Assembly (NCBI RefSeq): GCF_002259645.1
Contig: NZ_MWWV01000011.1
Span: 1-58,334 of the forward strand
Reading direction: 5' to 3'
Length of the DNA: 58,334 nucleotides
DNA from: Bifidobacterium tissieri
Lineage (GTDB): Bacteria > Actinomycetota > Actinomycetes > Actinomycetales > Bifidobacteriaceae
Position 1 is the first letter of the stretch. Every line of letters begins with the position of its first letter. Positions 44,950 to 53,932 of this stretch are shown piece by piece. The notes beneath the pieces are model-generated. The model had not been told where the DNA came from. It saw only the letters and a program-made list of their open reading frames with translations, and ran no database searches. The position numbers were made by a program, and so were the translations under genes.

Positions 44950-45723
44950 TCACTGCACAGTGATCGTCACCGGCGAGGACTTGATCTTCTCATGATCGCG
45001 CACGGACAGCGTCGCCACATACGTGCCGGGATCCACCTTGGCACGCGCGTTTTCCGCCTGACACTCACTGCCGGTGCTGGTCGTGTTCCACGCGATCGTC
45101 TGCGTGTCCTTGTCGGAACCGGTCATGAGCAGCTGCCGCGAATCCACCGGGCAGGAATCCGACCGCCAGACCGTGTTGTCACCGGACGTGATCGTCAGAA
45201 TGCGTGACGCGTTTGACGCGTCGATCACACAGTCGCGTTTGCTGTCATGTTTGATCACGACCTTGAAGGTGACCTTGCCGCCCTGTGCGACGGTGGTCGT
45301 GTCGGCGGTCAGGTCCAGCGAGACGTCAGACGCCGTGCAGTTGGGGATGCCGGGATTCTTCGCCTTGGTCGAGCTTTCCGACGCGCTGGGCGTGGCGGAT
45401 TTCGACGTCGCGGATTCGCTGGGCTTGGCCGACTGGCTTGCCGACGCACTGCTCTTGCCGTTCGAGGCACTTGCCGTGGCGCTCGCGCTTTGCGACGACG
45501 ATGACGACGACAATGAACCGCTCACCGCCTGCACGCCCCGGACCACGCCATACACCAGACCGCACAGTGCGGCGATCACCGCCAGCAATACGATCACTGC
45601 GACGATGCGACGACGACGATAGATCCGCTGCTGTTTCTTGCTGATTTTGCGCACCGGTTTCCGGGCTGGTTTTCTGGTGAATTTCTTCGGGGAGCCATTT
45701 GACGTGTTCTTCCGCTGTGCCAT
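44950..45723 (-). CDS. Hypothetical membrane protein with extracytoplasmic beta domain
   Basis: 257 codons including stop. A basic N-terminus (KKFTRKPARKPVRKISKKQQR) precedes one TM helix (about 43-65), a Ser/Lys/Ala-rich linker of about 50 residues, and a C-terminal domain with a Cys pair that reads like an immunoglobulin-like or MSP-type fold (TTTVAQGGKVTFKVVIKHDS ... TYVATLSVRDHEKI). No enzyme motif. A leaderless start at 45723 (TACACT 7 nt upstream) is preferred over 45789. Confidence 0.65.
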   Translation of the reverse strand: MAQRKNTSNGSPKKFTRKPARKPVRKISKKQQRIYRRRRIVAVIVLLAVIAALCGLVYGVVRGVQAVSGSLSSSSSSQSASATASASNGKSSASASQSAKPSESATSKSATPSASESSTKAKNPGIPNCTASDVSLDLTADTTTVAQGGKVTFKVVIKHDSKRDCVIDASNASRILTITSGDNTVWRSDSCPVDSRQLLMTGSDKDTQTIAWNTTSTGSECQAENARAKVDPGTYVATLSVRDHEKIKSSPVTITVQ

Positions 45724-45730
45724 AGCACCG

Positions 45731-45736
45731 AGTGTA
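45731..45736 (-). promoter_or_regulatory. -10 box of leaderless membrane-protein transcript
   Basis: TACACT on the minus strand, 7 nt before the ATG at 45723. Confidence 0.5.
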
Positions 45737-45850
45737 ATCGGCACCACGGTATTCCAACAGAACCGTATTCCACCAGAACGGTATTCCAATGGGACAATAT
45801 CCCGGCGGTCGGTATCCAGCAGGACAACGTCAGACCCGGATGGCCGTAAG

Positions 45851-46939
45851 TCACCGCGGCAATGTCAATGCCCCATCGGGCAGGATCTCAATCAGTCCGT
45901 CCTCGTCCAACGATGCGATGCACGCGTCAAGTTGCACATGATCAGCCCATAGTTGTTCGACCTGCGTTCGTGTGATCACACTAGCGGATTGGGATGGATG
46001 GGTTCCCGATTGGATTTCGGACTGCGCTTTACCCGCCTCGCGCAATGCGGCCATCACCAGACCGCGCACCTGACGATCCGTTCCCTGGAACCGCTGCCGT
46101 GGCCTGGTCCGCTTCTCCCCCAGCCCCGGCAGCCCGGCCTTCAGAAACGCGCAATCGTCCGACACCGGGCACGATTCGCACAACGGCTTCTTGGCCGTGC
46201 ACACCACCGCACCCAACTCCATCACCGACTGGTTCCACACCACCGACTGCGCAGCATCGGCCGGCAGTACGGTAGCGGCAAGATCACGCTCGGCACGGGT
46301 CGCCGCACCGCCGCACGACTCCTCACCGAGGAACACACGCGACAACACCCGACGAATATTCGTGTCGATCACCGGAACACGACGACCGAACGCAAAACTA
46401 CTCACCGCGCTCGCCGTGTAGTCACCGACACCGGGCAGATCGAGCAGCCGCTCGTAGTCATCCGGCAGACGGTCCCCGTAGGTGTCCGCCACTACGCGCG
46501 CACACTCCTGCAGTCGCAGCGCTCGCCGCGGATAGCCGAGTCGCCCCCATGCGGTGATCACCTCGGCGGTGGGCGCCTTGGCCAGCGACGCCGCATCTGG
46601 CCATGCGGCCATCCATGCCGTCCAGTATGGCACCACGCGGCTCATCTGCGTCTGCTGGCTCATCACCTCCGATACGAGTACACCCCACGGGGTGGCGCGA
46701 CCGAACCGCCATGGCAGATCGCGCGCGTTTGCCTCCCACCATGCGGCCAGTCTGCGGCGGATACGTTCCCGACTGGTCTGCGTAATGCCACCATTCTGCC
46801 TGACGCCTCCGGTCTGTCTGACATCTCCGGTCTGCTCGGTGTCTCCGATCTGCTCGGTGTCTCCGGCCCGCGCACCATCCCCGGTCCGCTTGCTATTCCC
46901 AGTGTGTGTAATGACTGAAGTCCGTGTAACGCCTGCCAT
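45851..46939 (-). CDS. mutY: A/G-specific adenine glycosylase MutY
   Basis: Removes adenine mispaired with 8-oxoguanine. 362 residues. After about 60 residues of N-terminal low complexity (repeated GDTEQ/GDVRQ units) come the catalytic Glu in SEVMSQQTQMSRV, helix-hairpin-helix LLDLPGVGDYTASAV, the catalytic Asp in VIDTNIRRV, and the [4Fe-4S] motif CTAKKPLCESCPVSDDC. The C-terminal part is too short and too different for the usual NUDIX-like 8-oxoG recognition domain; shortened MutY proteins are common in actinobacteria. GAGGGAAGGGG precedes the ATG at 46939; longer starts at 46987 and 46999 lack a site. Confidence 0.9.
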   Translation of the reverse strand: MAGVTRTSVITHTGNSKRTGDGARAGDTEQIGDTEQTGDVRQTGGVRQNGGITQTSRERIRRRLAAWWEANARDLPWRFGRATPWGVLVSEVMSQQTQMSRVVPYWTAWMAAWPDAASLAKAPTAEVITAWGRLGYPRRALRLQECARVVADTYGDRLPDDYERLLDLPGVGDYTASAVSSFAFGRRVPVIDTNIRRVLSRVFLGEESCGGAATRAERDLAATVLPADAAQSVVWNQSVMELGAVVCTAKKPLCESCPVSDDCAFLKAGLPGLGEKRTRPRQRFQGTDRQVRGLVMAALREAGKAQSEIQSGTHPSQSASVITRTQVEQLWADHVQLDACIASLDEDGLIEILPDGALTLPR

Positions 46940-47190
46940 GTCTGCCCCTTCCCTCAGTACCGTCGTTCGTGCCCGACCGCCAACCATATCGACTTGCACG
47001 ATTTGCCATCAGCAACCATGCCAAACCCGCACTGATCATGCAACTTCATTGGTCAGACGAGTATGTGAGTATGTCGACGCCGACGAATCGCGTGACCAGA
47101 CAACGGCATGACGCCGGCAACAAACAGCAGGGGAAGTCCACAGATCGGTTACGTAGGCCAACATACGGACTACATCCGTCGGCCACGACC

Positions 47191-47248
47191 GGTTTGACCC
47201 AGAGTCATGGTCGGTTTGACCCAGAAACCACGTCCGGTTTGACCCAGA
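47191..47248 (+). repeat. Three direct repeats GGTTTGACCCAGA
   Basis: Copies start at 47191, 47213 and 47236, i.e. 22 and 23 bp apart, each preceded by CC or TC. Confidence 0.8.
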
Positions 47249-47258
47249 AAGACAGAAA

Positions 47259-47320
47259 CTGGGTATACCCGGTACACGAGCAAGCCGATATCGGCCTCTT
47301 CGTGTACCGGGTATACCCAG
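47259..47320. repeat. Nested palindrome with 21-bp arms
   Basis: Perfect 21-bp inverted repeat (47259-47279 and 47300-47320) enclosing 20 nt that contain GCCGATATCGGC (47284-47295). Each arm contains the palindrome GGGTATACCC. Confidence 0.85.
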
Positions 47321-47376
47321 AACCGGTTGAAAAGGATCGGATATACCCAGAACCGTGACCGGATATACCCAGAACC
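47309..47376 (+). repeat. Three direct repeats of GGRTATACCCAGAACC
   Basis: Copies start at 47309, 47339 and 47361 (30 and 22 bp apart). They share ACCCAGA with the repeats at 47191-47248 and overlap the right arm of the palindrome. Confidence 0.75.
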
Positions 47377-47495
47377 GACCTAGGAACCGGCAGGAGACCG
47401 GAAGCAGGGTCACACGAACCGACGACCGGACAGCCGAACGCTAGAGAACGCTACGGAACTGTCGCTTGGCGTTCTTATTCTTGACGATTGTGAAT

Positions 47496-48209
47496 ATGGA
47501 ACAGAATCCCGCGAACACGACTCCGGCAACCCCCGGAAATCCGCAGAATCCCGCCGAAACCGAATCCGTCTCCGCCAACGCTTCCAATCCTGAGGCCAAG
47601 GTCGAGAAGATGTTCGAGTACGGCTACCGCAAGTCGAACTACGGTCCCGACGAACTGGTGACCGACGCCCATGGCAACCCGATCAGCGTGGTGGATGCCA
47701 TGCTCTCCCCGCACGCCGCGGCCCAGGCGGAAACCGTCACCCCGCACCTGTGCTACTACTCGCCGCGTATTCCGGGCAACACCGGTTCAGCCATCCGTCT
47801 GTGTGCGGTGACCGGAACGATCCTGCATCTGGTTGAGCCGCTGGGCTTCAACCTGCGCGACACCAAGCTGCGTCGCGCCGGCCTGGACTACCATGACATG
47901 GCCCATGTGGTGCTGCATCCGAACTTCGAGAATCTGGTGGAGTCGATGCCGAACTCCCGCATCATCGCGTTCACCGCGCATGCCACCAAGCTGTACACGG
48001 ATATCGAGTACCGTCCGACCGACATTCTGCTGTTCGGCCCCGAACCGGGCAACATTCCCGATCCGATGGACATCATGGAGGGGCCGCATGTGGCCGAGCA
48101 GGTGCGTCTGCCCATGCGTCCGAGCCTGCGTAGCCTGAATCTGACGAACTGCGCGTCGATCGCCATCTATGAGGCATGGCGACAGCTGAATTTCGCCGGC
48201 GGTGAGTGA
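47496..48209 (+). CDS. trmL: SPOUT-family tRNA (cytidine/uridine-34 2'-O)-methyltransferase, TrmL type
   Basis: 237 residues. About 75 N-terminal residues are polar and probably disordered. The SPOUT core follows: YYSPRIPGNTGSAIRLCAVTGTILHLVEPLGF at the start, DYHDM, then the cofactor knot with LLFGPEPGNIPD, VRLPMRPSLRSLNLTNCASIAIYEAWRQ at the end, all hallmark TrmL motifs. It methylates the wobble ribose of certain tRNA-Leu species. The ATG at 47496 is preferred; an upstream in-frame ATG at 47466 gives a hydrophobic start atypical of the family. The long N-terminal extension is unusual compared with the 155-residue E. coli enzyme. Confidence 0.85.
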   Translation: MEQNPANTTPATPGNPQNPAETESVSANASNPEAKVEKMFEYGYRKSNYGPDELVTDAHGNPISVVDAMLSPHAAAQAETVTPHLCYYSPRIPGNTGSAIRLCAVTGTILHLVEPLGFNLRDTKLRRAGLDYHDMAHVVLHPNFENLVESMPNSRIIAFTAHATKLYTDIEYRPTDILLFGPEPGNIPDPMDIMEGPHVAEQVRLPMRPSLRSLNLTNCASIAIYEAWRQLNFAGGE

Positions 48210-48244
48210 GTCCAATACCACCGACCCAATAACCCTCAAATACA

Positions 48245-48288
48245 GTTTCGCGCATTCTTCGACAACGAAGCCGAAGGATGCGCGAAAC
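48245..48288. terminator. Bidirectional terminator after trmL
   Basis: 17-bp stem with one G-U pair (48245-48261 with 48272-48288) and a 10-nt loop between convergent genes. Confidence 0.8.
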
Positions 48289-48407
48289 CTGTTCAATCAT
48301 CCTTGGAATTGCACGGTTCTCCGAAAAACTCCCAGTTCACTCACCACAGTCGTTCACGAAGAGTGCGCTGCAATTCCCGATCTTCCCCCACGTGGAGGCC
48401 AAATCCT

Positions 48408-50537
48408 TTAGTTTGAGGTTCCTGTCTTTCCGGAATTGTTGCCGTTGTTCCCATTGCCGGAGTCGGTATTTCCCGTATTGCTGGATCCGTTGTTACCGTT
48501 GTTACCGGTGTTTTCATTGCCTCCGTTGCCGTTGTTGTTATTATTGCCGTTGTCCCCGGTGTTGTTACCACCAGTGCTGCCGGATTCCCCGGAAGTTGGC
48601 TCCTTGGATGTGGTAGGCGACGAAGTCGTCGGGCTCGGGCTGGTCGGCGAGGTGGAGCTCTTCGTGCTCGGCGAGGGGCTTGTGGTCCGTCGCGGCGTCG
48701 TGGTGCGGCGCCGGGTGGTTCCACTGTTGCTGTTCGAGTTGCTCGAGTCAGAGTCGTCGGACTCCGCCTGTCGTTGCGCCTCAAGCGCCGCCTGATACTC
48801 GTCCATCGACTTCTTGACGGCGTCGACCGCGCTCTGCAGATCGCTCTTCGCCTTGTTGAGATCGTCAACGGTGGCGTCGGTCTTCCCGAGCACGCCGTTC
48901 GCAGCATCGATCGCGGACTGCAGTGCGGTGCGCGTGGATTCATCGGACACTTCGCCTTCGCTGTCGGTCATGGTCTGCTGTGCGGTGCCGACGAGATCCT
49001 GCAGCTGCTGCTTGGCGGTGTCGATTTCCTTCTGCTGCTTGCTGTCGGTCACGGCCTTGGCCGCATCGGTCACCGCGGTCGCGGTCTTTTCGATCTTGTC
49101 CGCCAGCGTGCGGTTGTCCTTGGCAGCCGTGTTCAGCTGATCCGCCGAGGTCAAATATGTGCAGCTCTTCGCCTTCTCCATGCTGCCAGCCGTTTCGACC
49201 GCGGTCTTCAACGTGTTGACGGTGTTGGCATCGGCCACCTGGTCACCGGCGATGCCCTGCGCGTCCTTGGTGCTGCTCAACGCCTTACTGAGCTTTTCAT
49301 TGGCGATGGTGACACGGTTGTTCGCCGCGATGCACTGGGTCATGGCATCAGAGTGGGCACTGTCTTTCTTCAACGAGTTCCAGTAGACAAACACGCCCAC
49401 GATCAGACCGATCACGACCAGGATCGCCACGACGATCGCCACAATCACCCACGGGGATTTCTTCTTCTCCTCGGGCTTTTCCTCCTCCACCATGTCATCG
49501 GAGAATCCGGTGCCGGCGAGCGCGGCCAACGCGGGCTTGTCACTGTGTTCGAAGTCGTCGGGAGCCGAAGACGGTCCGGCGAACTGCGGCAGATCGCCGA
49601 ACGGTTTGGTGGCGTCGTCGCTGGGAGCTTCACCGGTCACGGATGCCGGGAACTGGATGGGCTCAATGCCCCAAGACGTGTCGACGATATCACCACCGTG
49701 CCGCGCGGATGCGGCGGCGGCATCGTCCGGGTACAGCCATGCGGATGTGGACATGGTCGACATTTTGTCGGATGATTCGGCATTGGCGTTCGCCTCGGCG
49801 GCGGCATCGGCGAGCGCGGACGGAGAGAATACCATAGTCGGCGCTTCCGTGACGGTGCCGGGAACATCGACTGCCGACATATTCGAATCGGCGACCACCG
49901 TGGGTACGCCGGAAACCCCATCCGGTGCATCATCGTCGGCATGTGACGGATCGATCGACGGTGCGTTGACAGGGATGGAATTATCGAGATTGAGACCGTC
50001 AGAAATGGCATCATTCAGATCGAGCGACGACGTCGAAACAGGTGCAGTCGCTGGAGTTACCGGCATTGTTTCCGTTGCCGCGCCCGCGTTCGCGGATGTA
50101 TCCGTCGGAAAGACGGTCGCATTGATATCCGGAATGGAAACATCCGGAATGACGATATCTGGAATGACATGGGCACCCTGACCGTAGTCATGCTCCTGCT
50201 CCTGACCAGAATCCGGACTCTGACCGGCAAAGTCCACATTGTCGTTCTTGCCGTCCACCGATTCAGCGGGAATATTCAGTGGAATATCCACAGGAGTGTT
50301 CACCGATGACACCGGAACGGGCCCGGATATCGAGTGGGAATCAGCAACGGCAGGCATGCCGGATCGTACGGACGATCCGGGAATATCGGCCATCATGGGC
50401 ACATCGGCGCCCACGCCGGAAGCGGCGGCATTGGTCGGAGCCGGACCGACAACTGGTTTCTTGGCACCGTCACCGTTGATACCGTTGGCACCATTGGCGT
50501 CGTTGGGTGTGGAAGTGATGTTCTGATCGTCGGTCAT
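48408..50537 (-). CDS. Large membrane protein with FIVAR-like coiled region
   Basis: 709 residues. Residues 1 to about 355 are acidic, Asp/Ala/Ser/Pro-rich and without signal peptide, probably cytosolic. A TM helix (SPWVIVAIVVAILVVIGLIVGVFVYW, about 363-388) leads to an outside alpha-helical region of about 200 residues with repeated LQSAIDAAN/LQSAVDAVK patterns like FIVAR modules, ending in a Ser/Thr/Pro/Gly/Asn-rich tail. The segment after the TM (DAMTQCIAANNRVTIANEKL) resembles the 281-residue protein encoded two genes upstream. Its ATG overlaps the phosphatase stop (ATGA). Possibly links the phosphatase/polysaccharide system to the cell surface. Confidence 0.65.
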   Translation of the reverse strand: MTDDQNITSTPNDANGANGINGDGAKKPVVGPAPTNAAASGVGADVPMMADIPGSSVRSGMPAVADSHSISGPVPVSSVNTPVDIPLNIPAESVDGKNDNVDFAGQSPDSGQEQEHDYGQGAHVIPDIVIPDVSIPDINATVFPTDTSANAGAATETMPVTPATAPVSTSSLDLNDAISDGLNLDNSIPVNAPSIDPSHADDDAPDGVSGVPTVVADSNMSAVDVPGTVTEAPTMVFSPSALADAAAEANANAESSDKMSTMSTSAWLYPDDAAAASARHGGDIVDTSWGIEPIQFPASVTGEAPSDDATKPFGDLPQFAGPSSAPDDFEHSDKPALAALAGTGFSDDMVEEEKPEEKKKSPWVIVAIVVAILVVIGLIVGVFVYWNSLKKDSAHSDAMTQCIAANNRVTIANEKLSKALSSTKDAQGIAGDQVADANTVNTLKTAVETAGSMEKAKSCTYLTSADQLNTAAKDNRTLADKIEKTATAVTDAAKAVTDSKQQKEIDTAKQQLQDLVGTAQQTMTDSEGEVSDESTRTALQSAIDAANGVLGKTDATVDDLNKAKSDLQSAVDAVKKSMDEYQAALEAQRQAESDDSDSSNSNSNSGTTRRRTTTPRRTTSPSPSTKSSTSPTSPSPTTSSPTTSKEPTSGESGSTGGNNTGDNGNNNNNGNGGNENTGNNGNNGSSNTGNTDSGNGNNGNNSGKTGTSN

Positions 50538-51307
50538 TTCGTCAGGGTCGCCTTTCCGCGGTCGACGCCGGCATCAACAGGAGCGGCAATGGGAGGGAGC
50601 ACAACGGTTTCCGCTGAGGAACCCACGGATTCAATAGCACTACGACCGGTACTGCTACCGGCGTCCGGGGATCCAGCCGTGGCGGTCGGGGCAATCACCG
50701 TGGTCGCGTTCACGGGTTCGACCTTGCCACCCTTGGTGCCACTACCGGCACCGCCGTCCACATAATGCTTGCGCATGCTGTCCAGAATGATCCACAGCGC
50801 CTTGTTGGTTTGTTCCGCGGCACGGCAGAACACATCGAAGCTCTTGCCCATCGGATCGTCCACGTCGCGCGGCGCGGGGATCATCGGTCGGATGAATGAC
50901 GCGGCGTCGATCACGGACTGGAGACGCTCCTCAAGCGTCCGCCCCTTGACCAGCTGCTGCTGTGCGGAATACAGGCACATGTTGGCGAATTCGGTCACCA
51001 GGAACGTATAGTTCACCGTCATCGGTGCCATCGAGACGATGTCGCGCCGCTGTTCCTTTTCGAAACAGAGGATCAGGTCGGAGTCCTGCGCCATGTCGGC
51101 GGTGAGCGGCCGGGATCGGAACGCGCTGGAGTCGATGCCCACGCTGGTCATGAGCTTGGCGCTGGACTGGTGGATCGGATGGCTTTTCAGCCCCTTCACC
51201 CCGGCGCTGGACACCACGATCGACGAGCCGGCAAGATACCGCTTCATCATCAGTTCGCCCATGGGCGATCGGCAGACGTTGCCCGTGCAGACAAACATGA
51301 TGCGCAT
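50534..51307 (-). CDS. Low-molecular-weight protein tyrosine phosphatase
   Basis: 257 residues. The P-loop FVCTGNVCRSPMGE (CX5R-S) is at residues about 6-18 and the general-acid region is PAPRDVDDPMG. The catalytic domain (about 180 residues) is followed by a Gly/Ala/Thr-rich tail of 75 residues not usual in Wzb/Etp. Such phosphatases control exopolysaccharide assembly by dephosphorylating a tyrosine kinase; no BY-kinase gene is in the window. GAGG lies 7 nt before the ATG at 51307. Translation of the next membrane protein is coupled to it. Confidence 0.85.
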   Translation of the reverse strand: MRIMFVCTGNVCRSPMGELMMKRYLAGSSIVVSSAGVKGLKSHPIHQSSAKLMTSVGIDSSAFRSRPLTADMAQDSDLILCFEKEQRRDIVSMAPMTVNYTFLVTEFANMCLYSAQQQLVKGRTLEERLQSVIDAASFIRPMIPAPRDVDDPMGKSFDVFCRAAEQTNKALWIILDSMRKHYVDGGAGSGTKGGKVEPVNATTVIAPTATAGSPDAGSSTGRSAIESVGSSAETVVLPPIAAPVDAGVDRGKATLTK

Positions 51308-51434
51308 GGATCGACCTCTACTTACCTTTTCCTTTGCCTGTTTACGTATGTTTCCTAATGGTTCCGTATTCCCATTTCCAGCATGGTCGCATAGATTACC
51401 GCCGAATGCAGGCCTGCATGGAGTTGGACGGGGC

Positions 51435-52280
51435 TCAGCCCAGCGAGGACTTATTGACGTTATCCACCGCACTCTGCAAAGCGCCAGCGGCGTTCTTGTA
51501 CACGGTGGTGCTCATGATCTGGTTGGTGCTCACCAGCTGCTGTGCCTGATTGATCACGTCAGCCAGCTGAGTTCTCGCAGCCGGGTCGGCCTTGGACGCG
51601 GCCGCGGAACTGAAGAACAGCTGCACATCCTTCAGCTGGTTGGTAAGGTCCTGACGGGCCGCCTGGGCTTCCTTGGCATCCTTGGACTTCAGAACGGCAT
51701 TGCTGGCATCCAGCACGTTTTCGTTCTTGGTGCCAAGATCACGGGTCTGCTTGGTGATGTTGTCGTCGACGGACTTGTTCTGGCCAATGCCCGCGCTCGG
51801 ATTGCAGTCATTGGTGATCTGGGGCACGTTCTGCGTATCGGAGATGGCTTTCTGCAGATTGTCAAGGGTTGCGGGATCGGCCACCGCATCGGCAGTGACC
51901 TGGGTTGCCGGCTGCACGGATTCCACGGTCTTCTTGAGTCTGTCGGTGCTCTGCTGATAGATGGAGACGGACTGCTGGCAGGAGTCGAACGCAGCCTGGG
52001 TCGCATCCTTGTTCTGCAGGAACACAAACCCTCCGCATGCAGCGGCAGCCACGACGACCACCACCGAGGTGAGGATGATGGTCAGTCTGCGTGCGGGATC
52101 GGACGGTAGCACATTGCCGGAACGTGCGGCGAGCGCGCTGGGATCCAGCAACGGCATACGTCCGGTGGAGGTGGTGGGAGGGAAGGAGAACAGGGTGAAT
52201 CCACCATTACCAGTGGAGTCATTTTTCGCACCAGCTGCGGCGCGTATGTTGTCAATCGGCCAATTGTATTCCTCTGCCAT
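51435..52280 (-). CDS. Membrane protein with extracytoplasmic helical domain
   Basis: 281 residues. A 75-residue cytosolic N-terminus is followed by one TM helix (LTIILTSVVVVVAAAACGGFVFL) and an outer alpha-helical domain with two Cys (DSCQQS, NDCNPS) and repeated (L/I)(S/A)(D/N)xxx heptad-like patterns. It resembles the part after the TM in the 709-residue neighbour, so the two are probably paralogues. AGGAGAGG precedes the ATG. Lies between the polymerase-like gene and the phosphatase, all on one strand. Confidence 0.65.
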   Translation of the reverse strand: MAEEYNWPIDNIRAAAGAKNDSTGNGGFTLFSFPPTTSTGRMPLLDPSALAARSGNVLPSDPARRLTIILTSVVVVVAAAACGGFVFLQNKDATQAAFDSCQQSVSIYQQSTDRLKKTVESVQPATQVTADAVADPATLDNLQKAISDTQNVPQITNDCNPSAGIGQNKSVDDNITKQTRDLGTKNENVLDASNAVLKSKDAKEAQAARQDLTNQLKDVQLFFSSAAASKADPAARTQLADVINQAQQLVSTNQIMSTTVYKNAAGALQSAVDNVNKSSLG

Positions 52281-52371
52281 GCAAACCCTCTCCTGCAGTA
52301 CCGCTACGAAACAATCCAATAGCTGTTTTACCAAACCCCCGCTACAGTTCGGGGGTGTTCACGGTCTTTCG

Positions 52372-53787
52372 TTACCTTACGCTTTTTCGCCCCGACCGAT
52401 GCCGGCCTCGTGCAAAAACTTCACGTTTTTCACGAACACGCCCCTGTCCCGTCGTCCCTTGCCGGTTCGGATTCAGCCCCGTGAACCACAGGAACATCCA
52501 CAATGCGTAGAATGCGTATCCCTCGAATTGGATGTACAGATAGATCAGCAGGAGGAACCAGCATATCGTCATTCGGTTCCACGCATGATTGCGATTGATA
52601 TGCATGACGATCAGTACGATCGCGGCGATGAATAGCACCAGTCCGAATTCGGTGATGAAATCCACGTAGGCGTTCATGGTGAAGATGTAATGGTCTTCAT
52701 GGAGGCTGCCAAGCAGTCGGATTTCATAGCTGTCCTGCGGATTGACGCCTAAAGCCATGATCACGCTGCTGGCAGCGTCGTATCCTCGTGCGATAGCATC
52801 CTTGAGGTTGCCCGCACCGAATCCGAACAGCATATGCAACGGGTCCGCGAGCCATGCCTCGATCGGTGCCAAGGAGCGGAACAGACGGGCGAACGCGGAT
52901 GCGTCACCGGTCAGCACACCGTTCTGGAGTAATGACTGCACGCGCGCATTGCGGAGCAGTACCACGGCTCCTCCCACGCACACCGCCGCAAATCCCGCCG
53001 CCGCGATGGCTCGATTCCGCTTGTGCCGGAAATCCACAACTACGGCGATCCACAGCACGAAGGCCACCACCGTATCGATGAGAATCCTCACGCCAGCGCC
53101 CATGGCCGCAGCCCCGAACGCATACACCAGTATGAGCACGAGCACGTCCTTACGTTTGGTGAGCCAGCAGATCGGCATGAGCACGCCGAACAGGTGCATG
53201 CCGATGTATGAGGGTTCAGCAAACAGGAACTGGATGTGATGCGGCACATAGCTGCGTTCCATCTTGAACTGGAAGAATCGGATGATGGTCTGATCGCCTG
53301 TATGCATAATCACGAACTGCAGCACACCCACGCCGAATGACAGCCAATAGGCCACGGCGATCACCGTGACCGCCGCCGATATGCTCAGTCGTTTGATCCG
53401 AAACGCCACATCGAGCGATATCAGACAGCTGATACCAGTGGCCAGCGCCACAAGAGTACGTACCGCGGTGTTGGTATGAAAACCGATGGTCAGCCATCCG
53501 AAAACGGAAACGAGCACGCAAATCACAGGGAATACCAGCAGGGTGCCGTACCGGACGACCGTCTTCGGCAGGGACCAAACGTTGAGCAGCACATACGCAC
53601 CGAATAGGATCGGCGCGATCGGTGTCCAGTACATCATGGAGAAGCCGTATATGGTGCCGTCCACCGGCAGCATGAGGAACGCCAGATACAGCACCACGTC
53701 GGTGGGATCGGCGAACAATCGCCTTGGACTTACCGGCTCCGAATGTTTTCCTGTCGGCAATGCGGCATCGTGCTCAACATGATTCAT
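52372..53787 (-). CDS. O-antigen ligase/polymerase-like membrane protein (Wzy/WaaL type)
   Basis: 471 residues with about ten to twelve TM helices and a large outer loop near residues 280-370 (LFRSLAPIEAWLADPLHMLFGFGAGNLKDAI), the layout of Wzy-C/O-antigen ligase proteins that join polysaccharide repeat units. The motif GFGAGN is typical of this class. GGAGG lies 10 nt before the ATG. Probably the polymerase of an exopolysaccharide pathway with the neighbouring phosphatase and DUF4012 protein. Confidence 0.75.
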   Translation of the reverse strand: MNHVEHDAALPTGKHSEPVSPRRLFADPTDVVLYLAFLMLPVDGTIYGFSMMYWTPIAPILFGAYVLLNVWSLPKTVVRYGTLLVFPVICVLVSVFGWLTIGFHTNTAVRTLVALATGISCLISLDVAFRIKRLSISAAVTVIAVAYWLSFGVGVLQFVIMHTGDQTIIRFFQFKMERSYVPHHIQFLFAEPSYIGMHLFGVLMPICWLTKRKDVLVLILVYAFGAAAMGAGVRILIDTVVAFVLWIAVVVDFRHKRNRAIAAAGFAAVCVGGAVVLLRNARVQSLLQNGVLTGDASAFARLFRSLAPIEAWLADPLHMLFGFGAGNLKDAIARGYDAASSVIMALGVNPQDSYEIRLLGSLHEDHYIFTMNAYVDFITEFGLVLFIAAIVLIVMHINRNHAWNRMTICWFLLLIYLYIQFEGYAFYALWMFLWFTGLNPNRQGTTGQGRVREKREVFARGRHRSGRKSVR

Positions 53788-53812
53788 GATGATTACACCT
53801 CCATCATCGTCC

Positions 53813-53828
53813 CAACAATCGATTGTTG
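53813..53828. promoter_or_regulatory. Perfect 16-bp palindrome upstream of polymerase-like gene
   Basis: CAACAATCGATTGTTG, 26 bp upstream of the start codon at 53787; operator candidate. Confidence 0.4.
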
Positions 53829-53932
53829 TATGCGGATCGAAACATTCCTAATGTCCTCCACCTATCAGTAGCGACACCGTAGGAGACCGACGAAGGAAGA
53901 TCAGATAACCGATATGCTCCTGTCAATACGTG

